DNA of 64,000 nucleotides from Lepas anatifera (Eukaryota; Arthropoda; Thecostraca; Lepadidae). Made by a program: the position numbers and the translations under genes. The notes below the pieces were generated by a model. It was given only the letters and a program-made list of their open reading frames with translations, was not told where the DNA came from and did not search any database. Of this stretch, positions 11,131 through 21,989 are shown piece after piece; the stretch's first letter is position 1; each line of letters starts with the position of its first letter. Location of the stretch: the NCBI GenBank assembly GCA_034440635.1, contig JAOTON010001946.1, forward strand, positions 1,146,001-1,210,000, written 5' to 3'.

Positions 11131-11490
11131 TGCAGTGGAACAGTTGGACTTTGGTCCACTCCAGCCCCCTGCCATGTTTTCTCCCCTGACTGGGGCTCTC
11201 TGGTGACTTTTAAAAGCCCTGGTTTGCTATTGCTGAGTGCTGTGGCCTACTGTTTCACTGTGACACAGTGTGGCGCCGGATCTGTTTAAACCCCCCCCTT
11301 CAGCAGGTTAATCTGTTCAATAGCGTCTGTGTACTGTGTGCCAATAAACATATGGTGGTAGAGACGGAAGCCAAGCTAACGCCTATGAACAGGAAGGACC
11401 AGTAGCAGAAAATTTTTCCCTGATTCATGTAATAAGAGTATATTTTACTATTAGCAAATCAAAATATCAGACTGTTATCCATAATATGCA
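11131..11490. other. Unclassified stretch with an LTR-like look
   Basis: Contains TGTGACACAGTGTGGCGCC, a C-rich run, and AATAAACATATGG near 11345, a combination resembling part of a retroviral-type LTR. There is no second copy, primer-binding site or pol gene nearby, so I do not call an element. Confidence 0.2.
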
Positions 11491-11497
11491 TGTACCC

Positions 11498-12037
11498 TTA
11501 TCAGCAGGCCACAGTCCAGTATGCAAAGCATGGCATTTTTATGAGATCTCGTCGGTGTGAGTGCCCTTGAAGACAGGAGCGAGTGGTGCGAATTTTATCA
11601 ACCTGGTGTGAATTTTCAAGACTGGTGCCAGGAATGTGACGCTTAAACCAAAAAATAATGGCTGAATAGTTATTAGGATGCTGGAGGAGGCCTTATAAAA
11701 GTCCTAACTGACTAATAAGAGAGGAAGCATTGCATCGTGTGGGTAGGCATGGGTGCATGTTTTTCCCTGGTACATGGCAGATTAGTGCAAATTTTTGGTG
11801 GTAGGAGGTGCAAGAATTTTGGATGGGTTGTGTGGCTCGTCTGGCCTGCTGCCATACTTTGCAGACTGGGCCACAGTTGTCCCCTGTTGGTGTGAAGACA
11901 TATGCTGACGTCACAGTATCAGCCAATTGAAGCCTATTGAATATGGTAGTGGTTGCCAGATCATGCCATCATCTTCAGGCAGATATTTATTTATTTCCCT
12001 AGAGAAGCATATTAAAACTCAAAATATTGAGCTAATA
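11498..12037 (+). repeat. Dispersed repeat 'R22', 5' part (copy A)
   Basis: Blocks CATGTACCCTTATCAGCAG (about 11498) and especially 11890-12037 (ACATATGCTGACGTCACAGT, CCAGATCATGCCATCATC, TTATTTCCCTAGAGAAGC, AAAATATTGAGC) match the reverse complement of 22075-22275. The match resumes at 14451 after the Tc1/mariner-like insertion. Confidence 0.7.
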
Positions 12038-12216
12038 GTTCATTTTTTAAACCTTGCCGGTCATTTAAAGCGCTTCAGTCATTATAGCACGCGGAGACAC
12101 ACGAAATCAAGTGACTTAAATTTTGCTTGGTCATGCTTGGAGACAAGCAAACCCCATTTCGCAAATACATTAGTTTCGATATAGTTTCAGAATCATATGC
12201 GTCAAATTTCAGTAAA

Positions 12217-13169
12217 ATGAGTGATAATATTGAAACATCACACCTTATATCTGGTGTGGCTCTTTCTGAGCAGAGTAAGGGAATTGTTCGGAATGTGATT
12301 TCGTTTTGTATTGAGGAAAAGGAGCTCCAAAAGCTTTCTGGTGAAGGAAACACGACTTACTTATTGATGCCACCAACAAAACTGCAGGAACGAGTGTCCA
12401 CAGATGGTAGGAATAAGTGAAAGGTCGGTGCGAAAGATCATGGCAAGTGAGGGGAGTGCTACCACGGATATCGTTACGCCGTCAAGAACTCTTCGGGTGG
12501 TCGGCAAAGTCGAAAACTTCGACGTTGAGTGCATCCGCCGTACTGTTCACAACATGTACCTGAACCGCGAACATGTCACCCTTGATACCATCCTCGGAAA
12601 AGAATCTCCAAACATATCGGTGGCGCTAAGCAGGAGCTCTTTGAGGAAAGTTATTCTCAGTAACGGATTCCGATACAGGAAAGTGAATAAGAGTAAGATA
12701 CGGATAGAGAGACTGGATGTGACCAGTGCTACAGTACGGTTCTTAAGGAAGATGAGAAAAATCCGTTCCAAACATCCAGAGAGCCAGATAATATATCTTG
12801 ATGAGACGTGGTCCAATCAATATGACACGATTACAGATGCGTGGCTGGATGCTTCAGAGATAAGGGAAACCAGAGATGCCATTGGGAAAGGGAAGCGTCT
12901 CATCAATGTACACGCCGAATGCAAAGATGACTTCATGGACGGCGCCGACGTACTGCTGTACCTTTGTACCAGTGGAAAAAACAGTGACTAACATGACTCT
13001 ATGTACACGACCCTGTTCGAAGAATGGTTCCAGAGGCTTCTCTCAACTCTCTTCCAGCACCAACATCGTCATGGATAACGCCAGCTATCATAGCAGACAA
13101 CTAGACAAGGCACCTACACATGATATGGAGTTCGACAGGGTTCAACTTACATGCGAGTCGATCGGATAG
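12217..13169 (+). pseudogene. Tc1/mariner (DDE_3-type) transposase, dead
   Basis: Starts MSDNIETSHLISG at 12217 with an N-terminal helix-turn-helix (VALSEQSKGIVRNVISF). A frameshift near 12385 is needed to reach the second helix region MVGISERSVRKIM. The catalytic part shows IIYLDETWSNQY (first D) and GKGKRLINVHAECKDDFMDG. A TAA at 12989-12991 falls where the family normally has Y in SDYHD, followed in the same frame by FEEWFQRLLSTL. A second frameshift before about 13065 leads to NIVMDNASYHSRQ (second D). The C-terminus is short and unclear. With two frameshifts and a stop it cannot be active. It would have cut and pasted DNA at TA sites. Confidence 0.88.
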
Positions 13170-13204
13170 GACGCTCTTTTACTGATTGTTGATTGCGTGG
13201 TTTG

Positions 13205-13262
13205 TTGTATTGTTAATAAACGTAAAACGCTTATTGTTAGTAAACGTAAACTTTAATAAACG
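13205..13262 (+). promoter_or_regulatory. Cluster of polyadenylation-type signals after the transposase
   Basis: Two AATAAACG motifs, with a variant AGTAAACG between them, lie within about 50 bp just after the transposase remnant, inside the Tc1/mariner element. They are likely its mRNA 3'-end signals. Confidence 0.4.
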
Positions 13263-13399
13263 TGTTTCTTTGCATTCATACTTTTTGTTAGAACCTGCAA
13301 TGCCACCATACCAAAACAATATTTTGCAACTTCCATTGAGCGTGAAGTGCTATTAAGTGCCAGCGGCAGGACATCGAGACCTTGCAAATCAATTGCTAC

Positions 13400-13712
13400 T
13401 TAACCCTCTCCAGGTGGGGTGGGGGTATTTGAAAACCCCCCAGGGTTTCCCATGGTGCCTGAAAATGACGGCGGCGGGGAACGCCACACTTTTTGGCAAA
13501 ATTTATCCCAGATTTACTTCGAAACTGTCATGAAAATTGTATATTTGTGTCATCTCAGGTCAGGTTACCAGACCAGGTCAAATGACACCACTTCAAAAAA
13601 TGTTAGGATGGCATAAGTAAAAAGAGGGTTAATCTATCGATTTACAACTTATCACGTAACGGCCCAACTGAGTTCTTAAGCATATGATGTAAGGTCAGAT
13701 GTGGGTTGTGAT
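13400..13712 (-). mobile_element. Truncated TTAA-2-like element inside the Tc1/mariner element
   Basis: Begins TTAACCCTCTCCAGGTGGGG (single end) followed by an imperfect palindrome GGGGGTATTTGAAAACCCCC. It then shows the family's internal blocks (TCATCTCAGGTCAGGTTACC, ATGGCATAAGTAAAAAGAGG, CACGTAACGGCCC, GAGTTCTTAAG). It stops near 13712 without a second end. Confidence 0.65.
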
Positions 13713-14450
13713 CTCTGCTTTTGCATGCCAGACCCGGGGAAAAGGATAAGTGTCTGAGGGATTTTCGGGGACGTTGTTTGTTTCCTGGATAGTGGGTAGA
13801 GTATGATGGAGGACACAGCAACCACTTTTCTCGGGCGGTCATGCTCCCGAAAAAACCTGATTAAATTCTGATAGCAAGTTTGGCTTTTTGATGAAAATTT
13901 CATATCGCTTATCATATCGTGTTTAGATATTGCTCGATCAATAATTATGTGCCCTGGTTATGTAATTTTGTCAGTAATTTACGTTGAACGCTACCGCTCT
14001 CTTACGAAATTAGCACTTTCGAGCGGAATTGTTAACAAATGCGAGCATACATTTATTTCTCCCCTGCTCTGGTTTCGGATATTAAGGTCTTCTTAATAAG
14101 GGAAGCGGAGTGCGGGTCGCCGCCGGTGCCGGCGGTGACGCCATGCACCACACCCCGCCGCTGCAGCCCTCGGTCCGCGCTGGAAGCGTGATACACGCGC
14201 CGATGCCAATGAAAGCGGAAAAGGCCAGCTTGAAAATGGCTATATCTATATATGACCATGTTCTTCATAATCCTTAGTATGTATATTTTATAATGCCTAC
14301 AGTCTCGGAAATAGACATGTTTACTAAGGTCTTCTTTATTGGTGGATCCCTTCAAATCTACTTCTTGATTTTTTCAATTCCTTCTCCATTATCAGCGTGC
14401 TCTTTTTACTTTTGCACTTTAAATGACCGGCAAGGTTTAAAAAAACGAAC

Positions 14451-14546
14451 TATAATTGTACATTTTTCAGAGAAATCAGGGACATGTCCATAAATTTTGG
14501 CTAATAGTTCCCCAAATTACACTAAATTCCAGGATTCGACCATGGT
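14451..14546 (+). repeat. Dispersed repeat 'R22', 3' part (copy A)
   Basis: TAATTGTACATTTTTCAG, then TTCCCCAAATTACACTAAAT and TCCAGGATTCGACC, match the reverse complement of 21990-22085. This is the continuation of the repeat interrupted at 12037. The match ends at GATTCGACC in both copies, marking an edge of the repeat. Confidence 0.75.
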
Positions 14547-15314
14547 TCTTTGAAGCAGCTGCAGACGGTACATTGAAGACAAACTATATATATATCATGT
14601 GTTGAAAAGAAATAAATGCAAATACCTATTATAAATGATCATGTGGTTTCAAACACTTATTATGCTTGGGGCTATTAAAGCTTGAGCTTTTACTAAGTTG
14701 AATATTCTCCTCGGACAACAATGCTCAGTTTCACGATTTAATGTTAAAACTAGCGCACGCAGGCAGCAGGCAAGCAGCAGGCTGGCAAGATACCTTTATT
14801 TAAAGGTACAATCAATAGGAGTTCCTTCACGTCTGAGTGACGTCACACATGTATAAAGTAATTCCTTCACCGTTGGACCGTGTGTCAAACTGCTGCTAAT
14901 GGCACTGCCCGCTTACGAATTTATGAGAGTACACGATAATCAAGTTTATCCCAAATGCAATAAATAAGCATTCTGTTTTCGATTCCGGCCTTCTTTTTGC
15001 AAAAATTTTTGATATATAATTATTTAATTTTCCCATGTTATATGCTACAGGGTGTGACGTCACAGCCAGTGATCTGCGCTTGCTGTTAGATGGGGGCTGG
15101 CAGGCTGGGACCACATAGACCTGGGCACCACAACATAACAACAAGACAACAACGAGCAGCAGCAACGGGATGCTTTGTTTGAGATGCCAGATACCGCGCC
15201 AGAATGAGGCATTATAACACTCTTACATAATTATAATCCGCCCGTCCTCAGCCGTTGGCAGAATTAGGCATATTTTATGATTTTGCCATTAATTGAAGTG
15301 GCGGAGCTTCAATA
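14547..15314. other. Intergenic stretch
   Basis: AT-rich, with a small CAGGCAGCAGGCAAGCAGCA-type simple repeat near 14,760. No gene recognised. Confidence 0.4.
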
Positions 15315-15868
15315 TTATCATGCGCATTTACGGGGGTCTGAGCTACCTAAGCTTTGATGGGGCGTGGTAGGCACCCGCTCCCCCTAAGATCTCGAGAACC
15401 ACGGTAGGTAGCGAAAAACAGTAAACGCCCTTGGGTAGCCCATCTACTTCTACATCAAAAATTTTCGAACCATTTTCCGTCAGGTCACATTTAAGGCCAC
15501 TAGAGGTCAACATGTAAATGAAGGTTTTCGGCCATTACATCTGAACAATAAAGATAGAGCAAGACGACTTGAACTATATGAATCCCCGCAGCAAGCCAAA
15601 TCGAATGATATATAATATGACCGCGCTAGGACAAATCAAGGCTTTGACCTGACCCGAGGTCAGGTCAACGTCGCATTAGATAAAATGCATATCATTAGAA
15701 CCGCAAAGACAAGGCTAACCGCAAAAACTAATTCAATTGAAATAAGTGCTCTTTCGCCATTCGTTACTAAGTTATTCAATTAAAACCATCTTTCCCACAT
15801 ATTTCCAATGGAGAAGGCATGGCTCGTACCTGACCTTAGGTCATCGATATAAAAATACCGGAACATAT

Positions 15869-16904
15869 TTAACCCTCGCCCCACCGGGGGGCCATCATTG
15901 GCCCCTAAGGGTTTTTCGAGATAGCAGAAAAACGACGAGATACAGCACCGCGGTTGAGGGCTCTATCTCTTACCTCATCATTTTCCCACCATCCGTGAAA
16001 ATTTCTAACCCGGGTCACCCAAGGTCAGGTCACTAGGTGAGGTCAACCAAGGTCACCTCACTTCAACTTTGAAGCTCTATAAGTGCTACATTTACTTAGT
16101 CGATGGATTCGAAACTTGCTACACTCCATGATTCCCCCAGGGTCTACAACGTGTACATCCGCGAATTTTCGATTTCGTGACCTGAGGTCAGGTCACGAGG
16201 CGTTATCTCCCATTGGAAAAGCATGGGGAAAATCTGTCTTATGAGCTAAAAGTCACAAAAATGATTGAAAATACTCAGACTGCTCAGAACAGCGTTTTTG
16301 GGCACCCTTTCACAGATCCCAGGGGCCATATTTGCCCTTTGACTTTTCCAAGGTCATCCAAGGTCACCAGGGGTCAAAAACAGTATTTTGACAATAACTT
16401 TTGACCTAATTCAGCTAGAGCGCTACAACAAACACCATCGTGTATGTCTCGTCACTGGCTTTCATTTGATATACGGCAAGGTCAATTTTTGACCTTTCGT
16501 GACCTCAGGTCATATTAGGTCACGAATTGACCTCTGGAGGTCAAACCACTGGCGGAAGGTCTTGACGTTCCACATAGCGGAAAAAGGACTGGCAATACTA
16601 TCAAATGTCATTTACCAGACCTCAATAGCTCTAATGGCATAAGAGTTATGCCAAGTTTTCTTAAGCATTGCATATTTGAGTGAAAATAGCCTATCGTGAC
16701 CTTTCTTGACCTCTGGAGGTCAAACCATTGATCTGAGCGCTTAAACATACGACGCAATTTCTTACTGAATTCACGCGAGCTTTCCAATGAGTAATGCACT
16801 TTGCAGATTTGCGCAAACGCCCTATTTTCGGAGTTAGAGGGGGGCCATCGATGGCCCCCGGTGGGGCGAAGGTGGCGCCGGACCACCGGTGGGGCGCGGG
16901 TTAA
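15869..16904 (-). mobile_element. TTAA-2 family element, nested
   Basis: 1,036 bp with TTAA at both ends. The single end is TTAACCCTCGCCCCACCGGG followed by a decayed GGGGGCCATCATTGGCCCC. The double end has two copies of the CCACCGGGGG-type TIR core around GGCGCCACCTTCGCC, and a perfect GGGGGCCATCGATGGCCCCC palindrome. The interior is dense in AGGTCA/TGACCT. Orientation follows the double-end-first convention. Confidence 0.88.
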
Positions 16905-16977
16905 AAGAACTCGGTGGGCTTGTTATGTGGTATGAGTTTCAATCGGATAAGTCCACCTTGTCCCGACTTATGCTATC

Positions 16978-17825
16978 TTAACACGCGCATTGACGGGGGT
17001 CTGAGCCATCTTCGCATTGACGGGGGGCGGGTACCCACCCCCTAAGGTCTCGAGAACCACGGTAGGTAGCGAAAAACGGTAAACGGCGTTGGGTTGCCCA
17101 TCCACTTCTCCATCAAAAACATTTGAACCAATTTTTTGTCAGGTCACATTTAAGGTCACGAGAGGTCAAAAGCAGAGGTCATAGGGATAACATGTAAATT
17201 CAGTTTTTCGGCCATTACATCTGAACAAGTAAAGATAGAGCAAAACGAATTACACTATATGAATCCTCTCAGCAAGCCAAATCGAATGATATATAATTTG
17301 ACCCTGCTAGTTCAAATCAAGGATTTGACCTGACCTGAGGTCAGGTCAGGGTCAAATTATATAAAATGCATATTATTAGAACTGCAAAGCCCAGGCGAGT
17401 CTAATGCAGCTAAAATAAATGCTCTATCACCATCCGCTAATGAGTTATTCCGTAAAACCATTTTTCCCATGTATTTCCAATAGAGAGGTCATGCCTGTTA
17501 CCTGACCTTAGGTCATCGATATCAAAAATACCGGAACATATTTTAGAGAACTCGGTGGGGCCATTATGTGATATGAGTTTCAATCAGATAAGCTCACCCT
17601 GCTCCGACTTACGCTATCTTAAACTTTTTTGAGGTTGGGTCACTTGACCTGCCTGTACTGGTGACCTGACCTTGGATGACCTAACCTTAAAATTATCACG
17701 GAAGTTGTAAAAATGATGAGGGAAAAGGTATGCTAAGTACGGCGGCACTACGCGCCGCCGTTTTTCTGCTATCTCTGAAAAACCCGAGGGGAGCGGATAC
17801 CCGCCCCCGTCAATGTGCGTGTTAA
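16978..17825 (+). mobile_element. TTAA-1 family element, innermost copy
   Basis: 848 bp. Intact double end (CACGCGCATTGACGGGGG, CTGAGCCATC, a second GCATTGACGGGG, then a GGCGGGTACCCACCCC palindrome with one change). The single end reads CCGCCCCCGTCAATGTGCGTGTTAA. The interior includes a TTTGACCTGACCTGAGG / TCAGGTCAGGGTCAAA inverted half-site cluster at 17325-17356 and the GGCGGC...GCCGCC hairpin near 17,740. It is inserted at an internal TTAA of the outer TTAA-1 copy. Confidence 0.88.
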
Positions 17826-18023
17826 ACTTGTTTTAGGTCAGGTCACTTGACCTGTGCTGGTGACCTGACCTGAGATGACCTAGCCTTAGAATTTGGACAA
17901 AAGTTGTAAAAATGATGAGAGAAAAGGTATGCCAAGTACGGTGGCGCTACGCGCCGCCGTTTTTATGCTATGTCCGAAAAACCCGAGGGGAGCGGGTACC
18001 CACCCCGTCAATACGCATGTTAT

Positions 18024-18589
18024 GACAGCCTAGGCACGATTGACTTGGAAGTAAGGACGTCGCCCAGGCTTTTTACCCGATAGTGGGCAGAGGGATCCAG
18101 CCAGGCCATTTTTGAACATGCTAACTGGGGCCCGGCCATTTGCCCCCCAGTCGGCCGAAATGCCCCCCCCAGTGTCTGGAAATAGGCCCCCAGTGAAAAA
18201 GACGAGATTATGTAAAATCTAAACAACGCAAGCTCAGCTAACGAAAATAAGACACAACACCACCCGATAATAATAATTGTGTTTGATTGCTCGTCCCAAA
18301 TTGGCAATCCACAAACACCGTGTTCGAAAATTCCCACAAATGACTATGCCTGTCTCCATCATGCAATCATGCAAAAACGAAACAAAGCACGTAGTTACGG
18401 GAAATCCCGGCAAAGCAGCCTCAGCATCAACTAATCACAACGATGGAAATAGCCCACAACCAATCAAGCATCGTGTTCTATCCAACTGGAAGCTCACGAC
18501 CCAGCCAATACCGTGGGATTGCATAATGCTCTCATTCCACACGTGGTCAGCTGTCAGCGCTCAGAACCCGTCCGTGGATTAGGCGGGAC
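18024..18589. other. Unassigned stretch between TTAA elements
   Basis: Contains runs such as TTTGCCCCCCAGTCGGCC and an open frame at 18277-18582 with no recognisable domain. I cannot assign a function. Confidence 0.3.
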
Positions 18590-19616
18590 TTAGCCCTCGC
18601 CCCACGGGGGGCATCGATGGCCCCTAATGTTTTTCCGAGATAGCAAAAAACAACGAGGCGCAGCACCGCGGTTGAGAGCTCTACCTCTCACCCTATCATT
18701 TTCCCACCATCCCTGAATCTTTTATCCCGGGTAACCCAAGGTCAGGTCACCAGGCGAGGTCAACCAATGTCACCTCACTTCAACTTTTGAGCTCTATTAG
18801 AGCTACATTTCGAAGTCGATCGATTTGAAACTTCCTACACTTCATGACCCCTCCAGGGTCTACAAAGTGTATATCCGGGATTTTTCGATTTCGTGACCTG
18901 AGGTCATGTCACGAGGTGACCTCTCCCATTGACAAAGCATGGGGAAAAGGTGTCTTATGATCTAAAAATCACAAAAACTATTGAAAATGCTCGGCTTCGT
19001 CATAAAAGCGTTCTTGGACACCCTTTAACGGATTCCAGGGGCCACATTTGCCCTTTGACCTCTCCAAGGGCATCCAAAGTCACCAGGGGTCAAAAACAGT
19101 ATTATGACAATAATTTTTGACCTAATTAGGCTAGAGCGCTGATTCAAACACTATCGTGTATGTCTCGTCACTGGCTTTCGTTTGATATACGGCATGGTCA
19201 CTTTCTGACCTTTCGTGACCTCAGGTCATCTTAGGTCACGAGGTGACCTCTGGAGGTCAAACCACTGGCGGAAGGTCATTACATTTCACATAGCGGAAAA
19301 AGGTCTGGCATTTTCCTATCCAATGTACTTTACCACATCTCAAAACCTCTAATGGCATAAGAGTATGTCCAGTTTGCTTAAGCATTGCATATCTGAGTGA
19401 AAATAGCCGATCTTGACCTACATTGACCTCTGGAGGTAAAACCATTGACCTGAACGCTTAAACATGTTAAGTAATTTTTTACCGAATTTACACGAACTTT
19501 TTAATGCACTTAGCAGATGTGCACTAACCCCCATATTTTCGGAGTTAGAGGGGGCCATCGATGGCCCCCCGGTGGGAGCGAAGGTGGCGTCGGACTCCCG
19601 GTAGGGCGCGGATTAA
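18590..19616 (-). mobile_element. TTAA-2 family element
   Basis: 1,027 bp. The left flank is TTAG followed by CCCTCGCCCCACGGGGGG; the right end is GGTAGGGCGCGGATTAA. The double end contains GGGGGCCATCGATGGCCCCC and CGAAGGTGGCGTCGG. The body is about 85-90% like 15869-16904 by eye over the blocks compared (for example CCATTGACAAAGCATGGGG, CCAGGGGTCAAAAACAGTAT). Confidence 0.85.
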
Positions 19617-19641
19617 AGCGTGTCAGACTGGTTGCTAGTGT

Positions 19642-19946
19642 CAGGGACGGACGCAGACCAGATTTTTAGGGGGCCAAGCCCTTGTCTGCCTCTTCTGGGT
19701 GGGGAAGGGGGGTTGGGATGTGCGATTTGGGTGCTCGACGCACCTAGTATAACCATCCTCTCCAAGTAAATGATCGCTCTCCTGGGGAAGGGGGAGGGTG
19801 GGGGCGAAAATTTTATTACTCAACACACCTAGTGTAAACACCTTTTTAACATATTTCTCCGGCCTTTGGAAGTTTAAATGATAGTTTGGCCCCTTCCAGC
19901 GCTTTGGGGGCCATGGCCGGAATGCCCCCACCTGCCTCCGCCAATG
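19642..19946 (+). mobile_element. hAT-like MITE, copy 2
   Basis: 305 bp, starting CAGGGACGGACGCAGACC and ending CCTGCCTCCGCCAATG. It is flanked by the octamers GCTAGTGT and GCAAGTGT, a one-mismatch 8-bp target duplication. Same family as 1950-2234. Confidence 0.72.
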
Positions 19947-21949
19947 GCAAGTGTGGCGATGAAAAGTGCTTAGCTATTTATTTATTATTGTGGTAGTAGC
20001 ATACGTGAAATCTTTAGTGAGATCGTTGCATCAATTTCTTACGTAAAGTTGAAAAGTTGTTAGTTGACCTTTCACATCGATTCCTTGATGTTAAAAATTG
20101 GAAGAGATTATATAATCGGCCACAACCCGTCGTTAGAATCATCAAACTGGCTCCCGAAAACCCTTCCAACAGGGAAAGAGTTGGCCACGCCACATGACGC
20201 TGACAGTTGGTGTGTCGATAAGCCCCAAGAATTAATAAATGGTTTTTGCACTACATTCCCTAGCTGATTTTGACAACAACGGCCATGCATCATAGAAGGC
20301 ATGTGCAGAAAAACTTGTCTCATTTTGACCATAAGCCACATACTTTCGATGCTTTAGGAATTTACTTGCCTTACCACACTCATTTCTTAAGAAAATAGTT
20401 TATTTGCAATATATTGCAGTACTATCAGGGCTGCCAGGCTGGCCATTTGAGGGCGCGTGTGGGTGGTGCGAGCTGTCCGCGACCGGTTCAGGCCCGGGCC
20501 CGAACAAGAAGCTGCTCCCAAACCCCTCACAGGTTAGCCAATCCCTATAAGCCAAAAACTGGCCATTTTGAGGCCAAATGTCTAGAATTTTGCCTTTTTG
20601 TTGCGTTTGGCCGGCTATTTTTCGGTTGGGACTTTCTTGGAATCTGGCCTTTCTGGCCCTTTTTCTAGCAGCAGGCAGCTGAGCTATTTTTGGTTTGTCC
20701 CTTAAATAAATATTCATTTGGGCTTCTCCCTTCTTGAATAAGATGTCCTGATAGGTACCAAAAAAGCAACAAAGCAGCAAAAAAACTGTTAGGGCGGTGG
20801 AAGGGAGGGATAGAACTTCGTTAAAAACATGATCCACAAAAATGACGGCCACCGAAAACCGGACGCGAAGGATGCGATACTGTAGGCGCCCTTTGGGTAA
20901 AAAGCTGATGACAAAGTGCATCCTCTGAGGGTCCGCCCTTCGCCCAATTACCAAAATCCTAGACCCACCACAGTCCAAGAACAAAAAAATTTACAGTAGG
21001 AAAGGCGGGAAAAATTAAATGTTAGCAAGGAGTGGTGTGGCCAAGAAAATTGATAATGCTTACAAATTTTCTGGTTATGTGGATAAAACCATTTGATTGC
21101 CTAGTGGGATTGGAAATGCATTCCCACCTTCCTATTAAATGGGTAGTGTGCTAAAAAAATATGGCGTCAAGTCAATATCAAACTATCAACAATTAGTTTT
21201 CAACAGTGATTCAAGTCGTTTTTTCTGTGGGCTTATGCCTACCGTTAGGGGTCGTTTCAGCCTCAAATCTGGTTTTTGTGGTATTTATTTGGCCATTTTT
21301 ATGAACATAAAATTTGGCCCCTTTTGGCCCTTTCTCCTAACTAGAATTGACCCATTTCCACCGAGAAAACCTAGCAGGCCTGTTTTTTTAGTCCCCTCTC
21401 CCTCCAAATGGGGTCATGATCTCTTAAAGTCACTGTAATGGCCACCACAAGAAATCCCCCCCCCTCACAAAATTGTCCTTAAAAAATGCCATGGATCCAG
21501 CAGGTCGGCTGGAGAGGGAGGTCAAGTCGATGAGAAAAAATAATGTTTATGTTTAAATGTCAAACATTATAAAAATCAAAAACCATTTTCCAGTGGATAG
21601 TGAAAACGGTTACGCGAAAGTATATGAAGGTGCTTAGGCATGGTAGGATTCAAGAAGGATAGGAAGGTAGGTAAGTAAGCCAGGAAGGACAAGGTACTCG
21701 CGAGAGCTTCCTCATTTCACGGGCGGCTTCGGTAGTTCCTACTTTATTTTTATGACGTCCAATTTCTCTCGGTACTATCGATTTGTGAACAGTTTTTTAA
21801 TGTAATCCTCAAGATTTTGTGCCATGACTCACGTCCTTCATAAGGGTTTCAAAAATTAAATACCTTGCTACTAATTATATAATAACTCTCCCGCACTAGA
21901 GAAGGCTAGAAATCCGTGAATACAACAATCTCAAGAAACGAAACCGCTG
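19947..21949. other. Intergenic region with mixed degenerate repeats
   Basis: AT-rich, with GGCC-rich patches near 20,430-20,660 and 21,300. The largest frame (20400-20984, minus) shows no recognisable domain and has no splice-site support. Nothing here is confidently functional. Confidence 0.35.
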
Positions 21950-21989
21950 TAATCAAGGTCCTAAGATGGCGCATCGCACGGAAGGTGGC

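Larger units (their letters stand above)
12038..14450 (+). mobile_element. Tc1/mariner-like DNA transposon
   Basis: 2,413-bp element with about 36-bp terminal inverted repeats. The left end starts GTTCATTTTTTAAACC, then TTGCCGGTCATTTAAAG. The right end, reverse-complemented, starts GTTCGTTTTTTTAAACC, then TTGCCGGTCATTTAAAG. TA dinucleotides flank it (12036-12037 and 14451-14452), as expected for this superfamily. It carries a degenerate DDE transposase (12217-13169) and a nested TTAA-type fragment (13400-13712), which explains part of its excess over a ~1.3-kb mariner. The host repeat continues on both sides, confirming the borders. Confidence 0.85.
15315..18023 (+). mobile_element. TTAA-1 element (outer copy) carrying two nested insertions
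   Basis: The left end is TTAT then CATGCGCATTTACGGGGG; the right end is GTCAATACGCATG then TTAT. The identical TTAT on both sides reads as a direct 4-bp target duplication at a non-canonical site. The element's own sequence is interrupted twice: at ACATAT|TTAA by the TTAA-2 element 15869-16904 (resuming AAGAACTCGGTGGG), and at GCTATC|TTAA by a younger TTAA-1 copy 16978-17825 (resuming ACTTGTTTTAGGTCAGG). Removing both leaves about 0.83 kb, the normal family length. Confidence 0.88.

Noticed and set aside
11240..11360. LTR-like TGTGACACAGTG…AATAAA stretch
   Set aside because: No second LTR, primer-binding site, polypurine tract or pol/gag sequence is found nearby.
20400..20984. 194-residue minus-strand frame
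   Set aside because: Low-complexity, repetitive wording with no recognised motif and no splice signals. Treated as chance.
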